DNA of 64,000 bases from Argentina anserina (GCF_933775445.1 NC_065874.1:17751001-17815000), one strand, 5' to 3'. Shown: positions 34,771-47,173, counted from the stretch's first letter. Program-made: numbers and translations. The notes: generated by a model not told the origin, from the letters alone.

Positions 34771-35144
34771 ACAGTCTCTATCCAGAGTGAAGCTTCACTC
34801 TGAAATTTTAGTGTGAAGTTCCAATTTTGGCACACTTTTCGGTCAAATTTTTTCAGCATAAGCGATTCAATATTTAGGTATGCTATTCAAGATCATCTCT
34901 ACAAAATTTCATCTAATTCGGATATCGTTAAGGTATTGAAATTAGATTAAATCAATGAATGAATTAAAACTGTTCAACGTGAACCGTTCGTGTAAATCTC
35001 AATTTTGAAAGCTCAAATCATTGTCAAATTGGACGAAACTTTGTAGAGATGATCTTGAATAACATATCTAAATATTGAATCGCTTATGCTGAAAATATTT
35101 GACCGAAAAGTGTGCTAAAATTGGAACTTCACTATGGATAGGGA

Positions 35145-35148
<4 letters not shown>
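34771..35148. mobile_element. Foldback MITE copy 1 (378 bp) in a TA-rich site
   Basis: Ends ACAGTCTCTATCCAGAGTGA and (inverted) ACAGTCCCTATCCATAGTGA; arms extend ~140 bp each through CACTTTTCGGTCAAA and ATAAGCGATTCAATATTTAG. Inserted in (TA)n. The same family recurs at 45362-45763, with the core inverted. Confidence 0.85.

Positions 35149-35179
<31 letters not shown>
35148..35179. repeat. (TA)n microsatellite
   Basis: Pure TA repeat at the MITE edge. Confidence 0.95.
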
Positions 35180-35181
<2 letters not shown>

Positions 35182-35550
35182 CCGTTCATAAGAGGACATC
35201 CACAAACCCCTAAAAAGTGTGGATTCGTCTCGTAATCATCTTCTATCCTCGATTTAGTGCCAATAATGTTGTTGTTGTTGCTGTAAGGAGACTAGACTTG
35301 AATCTTGAGGTTCATTATCGCCGGTGGACTCATCGATCAAGAGTTTACATCGGATCTTCATGTTGCGTGAAGTTTGTAGACTAAGCCTTCGACCTCAATC
35401 GAATTGGCTTTCATCTTCACGGAGACGTCTTCTGGGATGCCCATGGCCTCAATCCAACACGAAACATGCAGTTGTTGGCACCTGATACAACTGGGAGGAA
35501 AAAGGTCGGCACTTTTTTCTGGTTTGCAGACATCTATCTCCGAACGGCTC
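35180..35550 (-). pseudogene. Gene-like fragment, unidentified
   Basis: Minus strand reads CKPEKSADLFPPSCIRCQQL, then WIEAMGIPEDVSVKMKANS and EGLVYKLHAT before a stop near 35358. Composition looks like a true protein rather than noise, and it is bounded by TA runs. A second frame downstream (QDSSLVSLQQQQQ) could be its frameshifted continuation. No parent gene recognised. Confidence 0.3.
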
Positions 35551-35554
35551 AGTG

Positions 35555-35561
35555 TATATAT

Positions 35562-35616
<55 letters not shown>

Positions 35617-35617
35617 C
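35555..35617. repeat. TA/TACA microsatellite
   Basis: Alternating TATATA and TACATA blocks. Open frames of repeated Ile-Tyr on both strands arise from it. Confidence 0.95.
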
Positions 35618-35696
35618 ACACTATAAAGCGAGCACACAAAGTACCACAAAAATACGTATTTCTGAAAACACTTTTTTCATATCTGACACTGACAAG

Positions 35697-37259
35697 TGAT
35701 GATTTCTCGATTACTCGACATCAATATTTAACCCTGTAAGCATCGTAAGTAGTATAAAGCAAGAGGGTATCGTTCACAAACCGGGGATCCATCCAGGGCT
35801 TAGGATCACATCAATTAACACGAATTCATAAAGATATAAAAGATTTGAGATATAGGATCGGTTTGAATCATAAAAACAGTAAATAAAACCTAAACTACTA
35901 TATACATGTGATCAACCAACCAACACATAAACAATCACCAAAACAAATCATACAAAGCTAACGAAAGTCAAGTTCTAGTCCTCCTTTAAGAGTCATGCCG
36001 AGACACTATCATGAATAACTAAGGTTGGATCATGCAATTAGGGTCCTAAGCAGTAACCTAAACACATAGACACTTGACACATTCGATTCATTCCAAGCGG
36101 TCTTAATCGAAATCTAACATACTTATCCTACCATGCAACTCCAAAGCCACGCATATTGAATTCATTAAGCATGTCACCTACTTAACCCCCAATCATGCAA
36201 TTTCGAAAATCACATAGAAAAGATAAACATGTTCATAGCATAAGTCATAAATCCAACAATCTAAATATCATGCTACAAGCGTATACATAACATAAAGATA
36301 TCGAAATCATTCAATAACAAGGCACGGCAGAAACTAAAATCATAGAACTAAAAACCTAAAATCGCAACTTTATATAATTTGAAACAAGTAACTATCTCAT
36401 AGACAAAATTGAAACAAGTTTACTCTACACAAATCGCATACTCATCCAAGAACAAGAACAAAACCAAAACCGAATTAAACATAGAGAGAATCATGGTTAC
36501 ACTTTATAAATCAATCGATCCTACAAGGTGTAGCCAAGACTTCTATGGATGAAACCTCTTCTCAATCGTGTTTGAAGGCTATTGATAGGTGGGGAATGGT
36601 GGAATCGGTTTTAGGATTTCTTGGAAGGTGAATGATGAATTCGGCAGAGCTATGGCTTGTGTTTGTGTGTAGGGTTGATGATGTTGCTGAATGGAGAGGC
36701 CGGCCTCTATATATAGAGGTGTAGGAAGCCTTCTTGCCGTGCCATAAGGAAATAGAATCCAATTGAGAAACTGAAATCCTCTTTGTTATGGATTTGATTT
36801 ATGCACTCCATATCCAACTTGATGTAGGAAACCAAGTCCAATAGGGAGATCTCTTTAAGGGCTGCACGACAATCTCTTGGTCCAACTAGGAGTAGCTAGG
36901 CCGGCCTCCTCTTCTCCTTCTTCAACTCGGACATGATTTCCTTGTTCAACTAGGAATGCAACTCGGCAACTCTCCTTTCTTTTCAAATATGATTTGTCTT
37001 TCCTGAAAAGAAATCGTCGATTAAGAAATAGGAAAGAATGAAGATAGGAAAGTAAAGTCCTAGTCGAGTAAGGAATCCTAGCTCAATCAGGAGTTCTAAT
37101 ACTTAGCAAAATTTCATCATCAAATCATCTAAATTCGGCATAGCTCTACCTAAAACATGCATATATCAAATATGAACCTAAAACAACTAAATAAGAAGTA
37201 ACAAAGCATAAGAATAGGGCATATAAACATTAAGAACGTCACACTTTGTGCTCCTATCA
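35697..37259 (-). mobile_element. Solo LTR, 1563 bp, TGATAGGAGC family
   Basis: Plus-strand ends TGATGATTTC and GCTCCTATCA with identical 5-bp flanks ACAAG (35692-35696, 37260-37264). No internal LTR sequence. On the minus strand it has a CTATATATAG promoter-like box near 36707. It matches 41949-44408 along its length and more distantly the LTR at 27447-29474. Confidence 0.88.
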
Positions 37260-37264
37260 ACAAG

Positions 37265-37908
37265 CAAACAAACAAGAAAATCATAATCAAAACTTAAAAA
37301 TATTTTCAAATATAAACGACCAACTTTTTCACATAGATAATGGGTTTTCACACGCCCATAGGGTGTACACAGTTATATATATATATATTCAAGGTTGTGG
37401 TATACAAGAATGTACATATGAACCAAAACCATGCATCAAGTAACAAGACATGTAATTATTCAGTTGATTAATTTTTCTATTAATCTCTTGTTGGTTTGAT
37501 TAGTCAACTTGACTATCCAAAGAGGAAAAATTAGTCAAGCTAGCTTGAAACTTTGAACTTATTTTCTCTAAAAACGTGCTCAGCAAGCTCCATCAATCCA
37601 ACATCTGGGACACCTTTTGAAGAAATTTCAAACACAGTTTTGTTTTTAGCGCGTACTTCGTCGGCTTGGTCAAAAGGTTGGCACATTTCCATAAATTCCA
37701 TCTCCATCATCACAATTTTATAATCTTCCTAGCTTGGTCGCCAAGTCTCTCTTGTCCATATAATCATGAAGGCCACAAAGCCATATCAATAGCAACTCGG
37801 CCTTTACTCTCATCTTTTTTTTTCTTGCTATATCGTCCATTTCTACACTTTTCCGATCAGCTGCAGCTTCCACATCGATTTCGAAACCCTTTATTTCCGA
37901 CTGCAACG
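37265..37908. other. Intergenic / promoter of small-protein gene 2
   Basis: AT-rich. The last 250 bases probably include the leader. No clear TATA box chosen. Confidence 0.45.
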
Positions 37909-38091
37909 ATGGCCATTTTCTCAGCTATTCTCAATTGCTTCAAACCATCATCTCAGGTCTCCGATGATGCAAAAACACCTTACTCATCAAAGGGATCTAA
38001 AGTTAAGAGCAAATCTTCAAAGCCTTCGTCGTCCGGAGCTCCCATTGTTGTTTCCCACTTCCCCCATAATTCCTATATTTCTCGTTTGTGA
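37909..38091 (+). CDS. Small protein, same family, copy 2
   Basis: 60 aa from ATG 37909: MAIFSAILNCFKPSSQVSDD, a Lys/Ser-rich linker with KSKSSKPSSSG, and the tail APIVVSHFPHNSYISRL identical to copy 1. The upstream frame extension from 37666 is rejected because conservation with copies 1 and 3 starts at this ATG. The invariant QVSDD and SHFPHNSYISRL blocks against a variable middle indicate purifying selection at both ends. No known domain. The gene is flanked by a solo LTR upstream and a hAT downstream. Confidence 0.75.
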   Translation: MAIFSAILNCFKPSSQVSDDAKTPYSSKGSKVKSKSSKPSSSGAPIVVSHFPHNSYISRL

Positions 38092-38614
38092 ATTATGATT
38101 ACTTCATTTACTTGTACGTTTTAGTACCACCGTACTGGCCGTTTTCTCATGCGTACGTGGATCCCAACGAACATGATTCATGGTTGCATGGAGTACGGAT
38201 TTCATTTCACGCCTCAAGCTGGTCTACTCAGCCTGCAGCTGAGTTTAGCTGGAGACGAAGATGCCAGGACTTAATCGCATAGAGTACTTTACTCGAATGT
38301 GAATATTGAATCTTCTATTTTCTTCAAATCTGTAGGGAGGTGTTGTTTAATGCATGTAGCTTTTTATATACATGCATCTCGCATTCTCGGTCAAGAAGCA
38401 GGGAAGTCCTATTGCTATAGCTATGTGGCTCTCATTTTTGCCTTTGTCATAGATTATTTAGTGAGGACGTACTGCCATCAAAGATCGATCAACGTACGCA
38501 CAAACAATACTCCACAACCAAAATTGTCGGTCAAAAGGAATAAAGCTTCACTGGCTAACGATCGACTAGAAAATTAACTTGCAATTGGCATGTATAATAA
38601 CCACGATGCCTAAT
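38092..38614. other. 3' UTR / intergenic
   Basis: No gene recognised; the open frames here lack family resemblance. Confidence 0.5.
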
Positions 38615-39420
38615 CTACGTTGCACGGAATCGCGGGGAGAGTGCGTTTTCCGCTTCCGAAGTGGAACTACGCCGGAAACGGTCGGAAACGTACGAATTCG
38701 CGATTCCAGAAAAATGGGGTTTTGGAAACGAAAGCTTCCGAAATTGGAAGCGCGCGTTTTCGATAAATTAAGGGTTTGAATCAAACCTTGGCTCGGCGAA
38801 TCAAACGAAAATAAGGTTTAGAAATAAAATGGAGACCGAGAGATTACAGTAAAGAAGAAGGAATCGCGCCGGAGTCCAAAACCTTGTCGGAGGCTCATCA
38901 TCGTCGTACTGCTCGATTTCGAACTCGCCGGAAGGTGGCTCGAATCCGACATGTAAGGACTGGGCCTTGAAGAGCTCGAGAAGAGGAAGAAAATAAAGGT
39001 GTTGCGCCGGCCAGAGGTGGAAGGACAGCGTCGACGCGGCCGGTCAAAGGCGGAGGCGTTTCTGGGTTTCAGAGGAAGAAACAGAGAGAAGAAAAGAGTC
39101 GGGGAGAGAGAAAGTGAAGAGAAGAAAAGAAGAAGAGAAGAAAAGAAGAAGAAAGAAAAAGGAAAATGGGGTGAGTTCCTATTGGACCAACAGTCCAGAT
39201 TAAATGATGGAAAATCAAATGCCACGATTTAAAAATAATAATTTAATTTTAGAAATAAATGTGAAATATTTTTTTGAATATATATATATATATATATATT
39301 ATATTTTATTTTGACGTTTCTAATACGTCAACGCTTCTTAAAACATTTGAAAAAAAAAACGCTTCCACGTTTTCATACATTTTTCTTTCACGTACCCATA
39401 CCCAATTTCATGTAACCTAA
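38615..39420. mobile_element. Non-autonomous hAT element A, 806 bp
   Basis: Perfect 8-bp duplication TGCCTAAT at 38607-38614 and 39421-39428. Ends CTACGTTGCACGGAATCG and (inverted) TTAGGTTACATGAAATTGGG. Subterminal GGAAGC/GGAAAC motifs. The Phe/Lys-rich open frames (38818-39232) come from a purine-rich stretch at 39040-39165 and are not genes. Confidence 0.85.
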
Positions 39421-39428
39421 TGCCTAAT

Positions 39429-41323
39429 TACCCACAAAGATATATAGGGAAGTACGTACCGGATATATGAACTCAAAATTATTATATATGGTGCTTATTG
39501 CTAGCTTTTGCAAACTACGTACATGGTTTTATTTAGAGACTAGAATTATTATCTGAAATCTTGAACTGCAAGGAAAATATAGTAAGTTAATTGGATGAAA
39601 CTGAAATGATGACCGAACGAACTAAACCAACAAATTAACTTTCTGATAGTAACTTATGATCCTTTTCCTAACACATATATAGACGATGTAAAACTTAATT
39701 AGATTAAGCAAGCTAGGTCTAGAATTCCATCATCCAGCTAGCAGATCGATCTTGTGACCCTCAACCTTGGGTCTAATTAACGACCATTTGCAATTGCTAG
39801 AGACATCAAATTTTTTTTTAGAAGAAAGGTTTCCATTAAACCAGGCCAAAGGGCTACATACATCACAGACTGAATTGTCCTAAAATATCAGTGGTGAACC
39901 TACGGCCACCTAGAACAAAAGAAATCAATGACAAATAACTCTAATTATAAAATAAGCAATAAAAAAATATAACTACTGAGGGTAAAAAAAAATTTCAATA
40001 GAACCCCTATAGAAGATATCACCGGAAGCCTAGAGACCTCAATTGGTATACGTTATAGGATTTATTGCCCGAATAGTTTAGGTACCCAAGCCGTATATCT
40101 ATGTCTTGCTGTCTTTCATCTCCAGACCACAAAGGACTAGGGGTGGGCACGGGACGGGATGGGACGGGACGGGGCTCATCCCACTTCCCGTCCCACTCTT
40201 TTGAATCGGGACGAGGGTTTTTAAGAATGCATCTCACTCGGGATTTATCCCGATCGGGACGGGACGGGACAAATCCCACATTCCTATAAAGTTAAATAAA
40301 AACCTATATTTTTACTTTTTCATCAACAAAATAACATTTAATAATGAAATTTTAACCAAAAAATACATATTATGTTCAAAATATTATAATTTACCATTAT
40401 TATTTGAATTGATATAATTTTGGAGTTATTAAGAACATAAATTAGTTTCATTTTGATACAAATATATAAGAATTTTTAAGTTTTCATTAAAGGTGGGACG
40501 GGACGGGACGGGACGGGACGAAGCGGGATATAAATTATTCGTCCCACGTCCCATTCCACTATTATGAAACGGGACGGAATCGGGACGGGACGAACGTTTT
40601 TAGACCTCTGTCCCGTCCTGTCCCTACGAATTTCGGGACGGGATCGGGATTTTTGTTTTTTATGCCCACCCCTACAAAGGACCCCCTCGACCTTGACCCA
40701 AGCCCATTGGGCACTAGAAACAAACTCTGAAAAATCAAGCCCAAACCCAGGCTTGAAAGCCCAGGCCCATACCCAACACACCAGCTTCCTAGATCGGAGA
40801 TCCCTTGTCAGCGACGAGAGCCCTAGAACCTTAAAGACAACGACTCCAGAGCAGCCTCCACCATTGATCGCGACCACCATCGGCATGTGGGCCAGCTCCA
40901 TACCCAACCCCGTCGAAACTAGACAGCGATTCAGATCTGACAAGATCCAACCTCGACCTTTCTTCGTCGGTGGTCAGCTAGGCACCAAAGCCAAACACAC
41001 TGCAAAACCATCAACCCTGACTAACGCCACTGCAACGCCGTCGGAGCCCCATCAGCACGAACTAAGTGGCCACCAAAGTAAAGCTTCCCGCTGCCATCAC
41101 GATTTCCGTTGAGAAGCTTCCCGGCGATGTCGCCATCCCGATCGCCACCCTACACAAAGGAAAGGTCACGCAGCTAAAAGAAACCTAGGTCTTTCAAGCC
41201 GAGAGCACTCCGAGAAAGACAACTCTCGCATCTCACTTTTTTTTTACTCACAATAAACCCAAAGACCCTTCATCTACTCCGTTCTTCTAGAGACACCAAT
41301 TGACCAAACCAAGTGTTTATTTA
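39429..41323. other. Intergenic with a possible LINE-like fragment (39811-41290)
   Basis: A T9 run at 39811-39819 followed by AGAAGAAAGGTTTCCATTAA may be a poly(A) tail of a minus-strand retroposon. Sequence at 40690-41180 is GC-richer than its surroundings. No protein motif is visible, so the call is weak. A hAT element is nested at 40138-40674. Confidence 0.35.
40138..40674. mobile_element. Non-autonomous hAT element, 537 bp, GGGACGG-rich
   Basis: Ends TAGGGGTGGGCA and its inverse, with a perfect 8-bp duplication CAAAGGAC (40130-40137, 40675-40682). Both subterminal parts carry arrays of GGGACGGGAC, likely transposase-binding repeats. Open frames of repeated Gly-Arg/Pro-Ser are artefacts. 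Confidence 0.88.
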
Positions 41324-41948
41324 GGGGGTGTATTGTATATAGATTTGTGTAGATTTATTTTAATTGACAGACTTTTTAGAAAGTCCATGAACTCTTTAAA
41401 AAGTACGCAGACTTTCATAGAATTATCAAAATCATTGATTTCAACCACAGACTTTAGACTGATATCTACAGACTTTTATTGATTCGTGAAATCTAAATAA
41501 TTGATATTGATCGACTCTCATACATTTCTCAGTACTCATAAAAAATTGGAATGACTTTTTTTTTGTTAGTATGAAAATAATGCATGGTAACTGAATAATA
41601 TGCATACCATGTCTTTAAACTACAAGCTCACGGTTCTATGATAATTTGCTTCATTTTCGGGTGCCAGGTGCGTCCTAAGTATCTAAGTTTGCCTTATGGG
41701 TTCTTTGACGCCTTGTGTGTGCAATTGGATGGAAATTAATGCATTCTAGAAAATTTTATACGGAATAATTTTTTTCTAAGCAAATTTATTGGTTGTGTCC
41801 ATTAAAAAAATACAAAGTCATTATAATCTCAATTATTTAAGAAACTTTTAAGAAAAACCCTTCAAAATTAATCTATCGATAAATAGGTACTAAAGAAATG
41901 GAAGTAAATAAATTGTTCATAAAATTTCAAACTAAAGAAGTGGGTTGT

Positions 41949-44408
41949 TGATAGGAGCACAAAGTGTGACGTTCTTAATGTATATATGTCATATTCTTAT
42001 ACTTTATTACTTTTTATTTAGTTGTTTTATGTTCGTATTTGTCATTTATGTGTTTTAGTAGAGCTATGCCGAATTTGAGTGAATTGATGATGAAATTGTG
42101 ATAAGTGTTAGAAATCCTTATTGAGCTAGGATTCCTTACTCGACTAGGACTTTACTTTCCTATTTTCATTCTTTCTTATTCCTTAATCGTCGATTTCAGG
42201 AAAAACAAATCTTATTTGGACAAGGAGTAGTGATGCAGTGATGCATTCGTAGTGAGAGAAGGAAGTCATGTTCGAGTTGGATGAGGAGAGGAGAGGCCGC
42301 CCTAGCTATTTCCTAGTTTGAGAGGGAGAGATGCCGTGCAGCTCCTATGTGCTTCCCAATTGGATTTGGAGTATATGAAACAAAGTCTATATCAAAGAAG
42401 ATTTCAGCTTCCCAATCCGATTCTATCTCCTATTTGGGACGGCATGAAGGCTTTATTGACTCCTATATATAGAGGCACGGCCTCATTGTTATTCATCATC
42501 AACCTTGCGCACATACTAGCCAAAGCTCTACTGAATTTCATACTCACCCTTCAAAGAAATCATAAAACTGATTCCACCATTCTTCACCATCATCCTCAGC
42601 CTTCAAGCACGATTGTGAAGAGGTTTCATCCCCTTAGACGCCACGGGCTACACCTTGTAGGATCGATTGATTGATAAAATGTAACCATGATTCTCTCTAT
42701 GTTTATTTCGGTTTTTGGTTTTTCTTGTTCTTGGTTATGTATGCGGTTTGGATATTGTAAACTTGTTTCGATTTTGTCAATGAAATAGCTACTTGATTCA
42801 ATTTATATAAAATTGCGATTTCATGTTTTGGTTTTGTGAATTTCGGTTTCTGTCGTGCTTGGTTTTGAATGATTTTGATATCTCTATGTTATGTATGTGA
42901 TTGTCGCATGATATTTAGGTTGTTGGGTTAAAGACTTATGCTATGAACATGTTTATTCTTTTCTATATGATTTTTAGAATTGCATGATTGAGGGTTAAGT
43001 AGGTGACATACTTAATGAATTCGATATGCATGACTTTAGAGTTGTATGGTAGGATAAACATGTTAGATTTCGATGAAGCCGATTGGTCAGACTTGAATGT
43101 GTTAAGTGCACGTTTGGTACACGGGAGTATTGTGTGCCTCACTATCGTTAAGACTGTCCTCCTCTCGTGAGAGTGGACTTAACTTCCATTAACTTTATAC
43201 CATGTTTGGTGATGTCGAGTATAAATCAAAGGTTCACATAAAACATCTCTCTTCACTCCCCACCCACCCCCCCCCCCCCTTCTCTCTGCTTCATTTCTGT
43301 TCCTCATGCTGTACTGCAAGTTCGTCTCTCTTAGCTAACATTTTTCATCATTACAGTACAACAATACCAAATCAAGCTTTCATGAGACTCGACAATGCTC
43401 ATGTGCCAACTAGAATGTCATAAGATGATGTATCCATCAAAAGTCATACATGCCTTTAAGCCTTTTGTCTCCCTTGTGAACCAAAAGAAGTCATGCCCAG
43501 ATTATTGTGAACTCCATTAAACTCAGAATCCAAAAGATGAAGATCAAACCAATAACATCAAACCAAGCATATTCATAATATGTATAATTTCAAATATCCA
43601 ATTTCAATGATGCAATATCCAGAACCGATCGTTCCATATTGCAAAATTCCATCGATTCAAATCGAATTTTACAATACCCAGATTCCCAATTACTTTCAAT
43701 CTAAAATTGAAATGAAAAAAAAAAATGAAAGAAACCATTCTTTTCAGTATATGAACATACCCAGCAATTCTTACCGATTATGATGAATAATTATTGAGAG
43801 CTATGAGGAGATGAGGGAGTGAAGAACAGAGAAGGAGGGGACGACTGGACGAGAGAGAAGGGGTATTAGCTAAGGGTCAGCTTTTGCTGCATCTTAGATA
43901 AGGAGGTGAATTGGTGTTTCCGCACAAGATAAGGTCATTTATGTTAGCACCGCTCCGTAACAAACGCCGCACAAACTCTTTATTGGTTCTTATTTAAGGT
44001 ACTGTGAGTTTATGCGGGGAAACAAACATACACTAAGTGTCTGCATATAAGTTACTGGTTTAGAACTTAATTGTATGATCCAACGTTAGTTGTTTAAGAT
44101 TGTATCTCGGCATGATTCTAAAAAGAGAACTAGAACTTATTTTCAGTTTCTTTATATGATTTGTTTTGGTGATGTATTGTGTGTTGGTTGGTTGATCACA
44201 TGTATATATTAGTTTAAGTTTTATTTTCTGTTTTTATATGAAGTCTGAACCTACATCTCGAATATTTATATCTTTGTGAATTCGTTGTTAAATGTTTGTG
44301 ATTCTATGCCTTGGTTGGATCCCCAGTTTGTGAACAATACTCTCTTGTTTTATACTACTAACGATGCTTACATAGTTAATATTGATGTCGAGTAATCGAA
44401 CCGATCAG
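41949..44408 (+). mobile_element. Solo LTR nested in the Harbinger-like element
   Basis: Starts TGATAGGAGCACAAAGTGTG and ends GAGTAATCGAACCGATCA. Flanks GTTGT and GATGT match at 4 of 5 positions. It is the plus-strand counterpart of the solo LTR at 35697-37259 and has the same length (~1.53 kb) once the inner insertion is removed. A TATATATAGAGG promoter-like block lies near 42463-42475. The open frame 42318-42674 lies within the LTR. Confidence 0.82.
43106..44033. mobile_element. Tourist/Harbinger-like insertion inside the solo LTR, 928 bp
   Basis: Comparing with the other LTR copy, foreign sequence starts after GAATGTGT-TAA and stops before TAA-GTGTCT, leaving a TAA duplication (43103-43105, 44034-44036). 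Ends GTGCACGTTTGG and (inverted) GTGTATGTTTGT are imperfect inverted repeats. It contains a C run at 43268-43280 and no convincing gene. Confidence 0.75.
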
Positions 44409-45025
44409 ATGTTCATGACACATTGATATGATTATTATTCTATTTTCTTCTTACGTACTTTTTTATCATTATTCTTTTTATTGTTAGCATTGAACATGTG
44501 TTAACATATGAGAATGCGGTTTTAATAAGTGTAAAGAAACAAGATAAGAACATAACATAAAGAAGAAGAAAAAACAATCATGGGATCATAGGAATAAGGT
44601 TGTAGGAAAAAAAAGGTAAAGAAAAGACAAAAAGAAAATAAAGAAAAATGGTGCAGAATGAACGTCTTTAAATACAATGATAAAGTCTATGAGAAAGTCC
44701 ATGAAAATCTTTGGTTTAAAGAGGCTAGACAATTTTTGGATTGTGGTGTATATAATTAACACTACAAAGTCAATGAGATTCTATGAGTTTATAATTCTAT
44801 AAGTATAAATAATACTTTGAATACCTACATAATTCTATTCATTTTTAAAAGTCCGGATTTAATACTCCCAGATTTTCATAGATTCCATAATGACTTAAAA
44901 ATCCTAATTGAATACATCTAGACTTGTATTGATAATTAAAAGTCTATATTGAATACACATAGACTTTTAAATTCTATCGATTTCTTTAAAACTCCTGCTA
45001 ATTTCATATACAATACACTCCCTTA

Positions 45026-45361
45026 ACTAAACTAGACTGCTTCATAATCTTGTGTTCTTTAACACAATAGAAGTGTTCAACTTTTCATTTTTCCTCTTAT
45101 ATGACATATATAGATATGTAACCAAATAACAATTATTTCTAGCATGGTGAGCAAGTTGTTCTTAATTTCATTCCCATTTTTTCCTTCAATTACAATCCCA
45201 CATTGGATTTTCCAACATTCCTAATATAAAACACCGATCTTCAATAACTATAGTAATATACTCAAACACTTGTTGAACAGGTGTCATCAGCTAAAACTAG
45301 AGGAAAGCATCTGCGAAACCCTCAACGTAACGTACACATAATGCCAGCATATATATATATA
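45026..45361. other. Intergenic
   Basis: AT-rich, no gene or repeat identified except a short TA run at the right edge. Confidence 0.5.
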
Positions 45362-45763
45362 TAGTCCCTATCCAGAATGAAGCTTCACTCTGAAATTTCA
45401 GAGTGAAGTTCTAATTTTGGCACACTTTTCGGTCAAATTTTTTCACCATAAGCGATTCAATATTTAGGTATGCTATTCAAGATCATCTATACAAAGTTTC
45501 ATCCAATTTGACAATGGTTTGAGCTTTCAAAATTGAGATTTACACGAACGGTTCACGTTGAACAGTTTTAATTCATTCATTGATTTAATCTAATTTCAAT
45601 ACCTTAACGATGTCCGAATTAGGTGAAATTTTGTAGAGATGATCTTGAATATCATACCTAAATATTGAATCGCTTATGGTGAAAAAATTTGACCGAAAAG
45701 TGTGCCAAAATTGGAACTTCACTCTGAAATTTCAGAGTGAAGCTTCACTCTGGATAGGGACTA
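45362..45763. mobile_element. Foldback MITE copy 2 (402 bp)
   Basis: Ends TAGTCCCTATCCAGAATGAA and (inverted) TAGTCCCTATCCAGAGTGAA. Long arms as in 34771-35148. Its non-palindromic core is in the opposite orientation to copy 1. Inserted in a TA run. Confidence 0.87.
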
Positions 45764-45897
45764 TATATATATATATATATATTAGCTATCTGCTACGTAC
45801 TGATTTGTTTGGGCTAATACATGTCGACACTCATATCTGTATTTTGTAGTATATACAAATAATTAGTCTAGGTAACCACGGGGGAAGGTGGACAGAG

Positions 45898-47083
45898 CTA
45901 CGAAGCACGGAAGCTTCACCAGACCTCCGATTCCCGCTCCGGAATCGGAATCGGAAGCGGAAGCGCGAGGAAGCGCACGGAAGCGCGTTGGAAGCGCGAT
46001 TCCGGAAAAATTGTTTTTAGAAGCGCCTCGGAAGCGCATGTTTCCAATTTGGAAGCGTGTTATTGAAATTAAAGAGGAAGCGTGAGGATAGTTTAGTAAT
46101 TTTTTTCTTACTTAATTTCCAAACCCTATAATTCAACCACAAAACTGAGAGAAGTTCTCTTTCTCACTCTCTTACGCCTCCTTTAGTCCCCAAGTCTGAA
46201 TATTCAGCCAATTTACCCAAATCCTATCAATGATCCACCAAAACCGAAGAACAATCTGCCATCAATCATGAAGAATTTCTTTATGAAGGTATGCTAGTCA
46301 TTGTTTCTCATAATGTTGTTTTCTGGGCACTTTCTGCTTAGAATGATCTACAAACTTCAATACGGATGCGATTTTTCTGATTTGTTTACATGTTTTAGAC
46401 GAGACAAGGGCGAACAAGGTTGCTGAACAATGTTTTTCGATTAGAGACTCCGATCAAGATGTTTTGAGGCTTGCAAGTTGACTGACGTGCAAAAAACTGA
46501 GGTACTAGTGATTTTTTGGTCTGTTTTTGTATTGATAGAGATGAATGTGGGTTTAGTTATGTTGTAAGAAAGCAATAGATTACCCAGTTAAGATGACTTT
46601 CCCCAAAATAAGGCTGAGCAGTTTTAGCTAGTCATTGTTTCTCTTTCTAGTTCTTAAATTCACATAATGTTGTTTTCTGGGAAGTTTCTGCTTAGAATGA
46701 TCTAAAAACTTCAATACTGATGCGATTGTGCTGATATTTTGACATGTTTTAGACGAGACAAGGGCAATGAGAATGAAGATGATGTCCCTAATTTTTTAGT
46801 ATAATTGTCTTTAATTATATTTGTGTTGTTTAAGATTAAATTATTTGCATTTAAGTTGTATGAGAGTATATGAGACTATTTCAATCTTAAACATAAAAGT
46901 ATTGACATAATAACTTTGAATTTATTGTGATATTTCATATTTGTTAAATATATATTATATATATATTATTTTATTTAAACGCTTCCAATACGCACCCGCT
47001 TCCAAACTAAATCGAAAAAAAACGCTTTCGCGTTTCCAAACGCTTCGCTTCCACGTACCCGTACCCGATTCCATGCAGCTTAG
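45898..47083. mobile_element. Non-autonomous hAT element B, 1186 bp
   Basis: Perfect 8-bp duplication GGACAGAG (45890-45897, 47084-47091). Ends CTACGAAGCACGGAAGC and (inverted) CTAAGCTGCATGGAATCG. Both ends carry arrays of GGAAGCG. Two inner segments around 46290-46400 and 46630-46770 are partly duplicated (CATAATGTTGTTTTCTGGG, TTTTAGACGAGACAAGGGC). No transposase domain seen. Confidence 0.85.
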
Positions 47084-47173
47084 GGACAGAGGCATCAGAG
47101 AAAAACATGACTATTACAATTATAAAATTAAATTACTCATACGCATCAAAATCTCTTAGCTTCCTAATCTCCC

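Larger units (their letters stand above)
41324..45022. mobile_element. PIF/Harbinger-like element with nested insertions
   Basis: Ends GGGGGTGTATTGTATAT and (inverted) GGGAGTGTATTGTATAT, flanked by TTA on both sides (41321-41323, 45023-45025). Without the inserted LTR the element is ~1.23 kb with no transposase visible. Subterminal parts (41340-41530, 44690-45000) share repeated AGACTTT and AAAGTCTAT words in inverse orientation. Confidence 0.8.

Noticed and set aside
35358..35739. Ile-Tyr repeat proteins on both strands
   Set aside because: Translation of a TA/TACA microsatellite.
38818..39232. Phe/Ser-rich (minus) and Lys/Glu-rich (plus) frames
   Set aside because: Products of a purine-rich tract inside hAT element A.
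40019..40943. Arg/Pro/Ser frames
   Set aside because: Translation of GGGACGG arrays in a hAT element and the sequence beside it.
42318..42674. 118-aa plus-strand frame
   Set aside because: It lies within a solo LTR; the equivalent region of the related LTR is not open.
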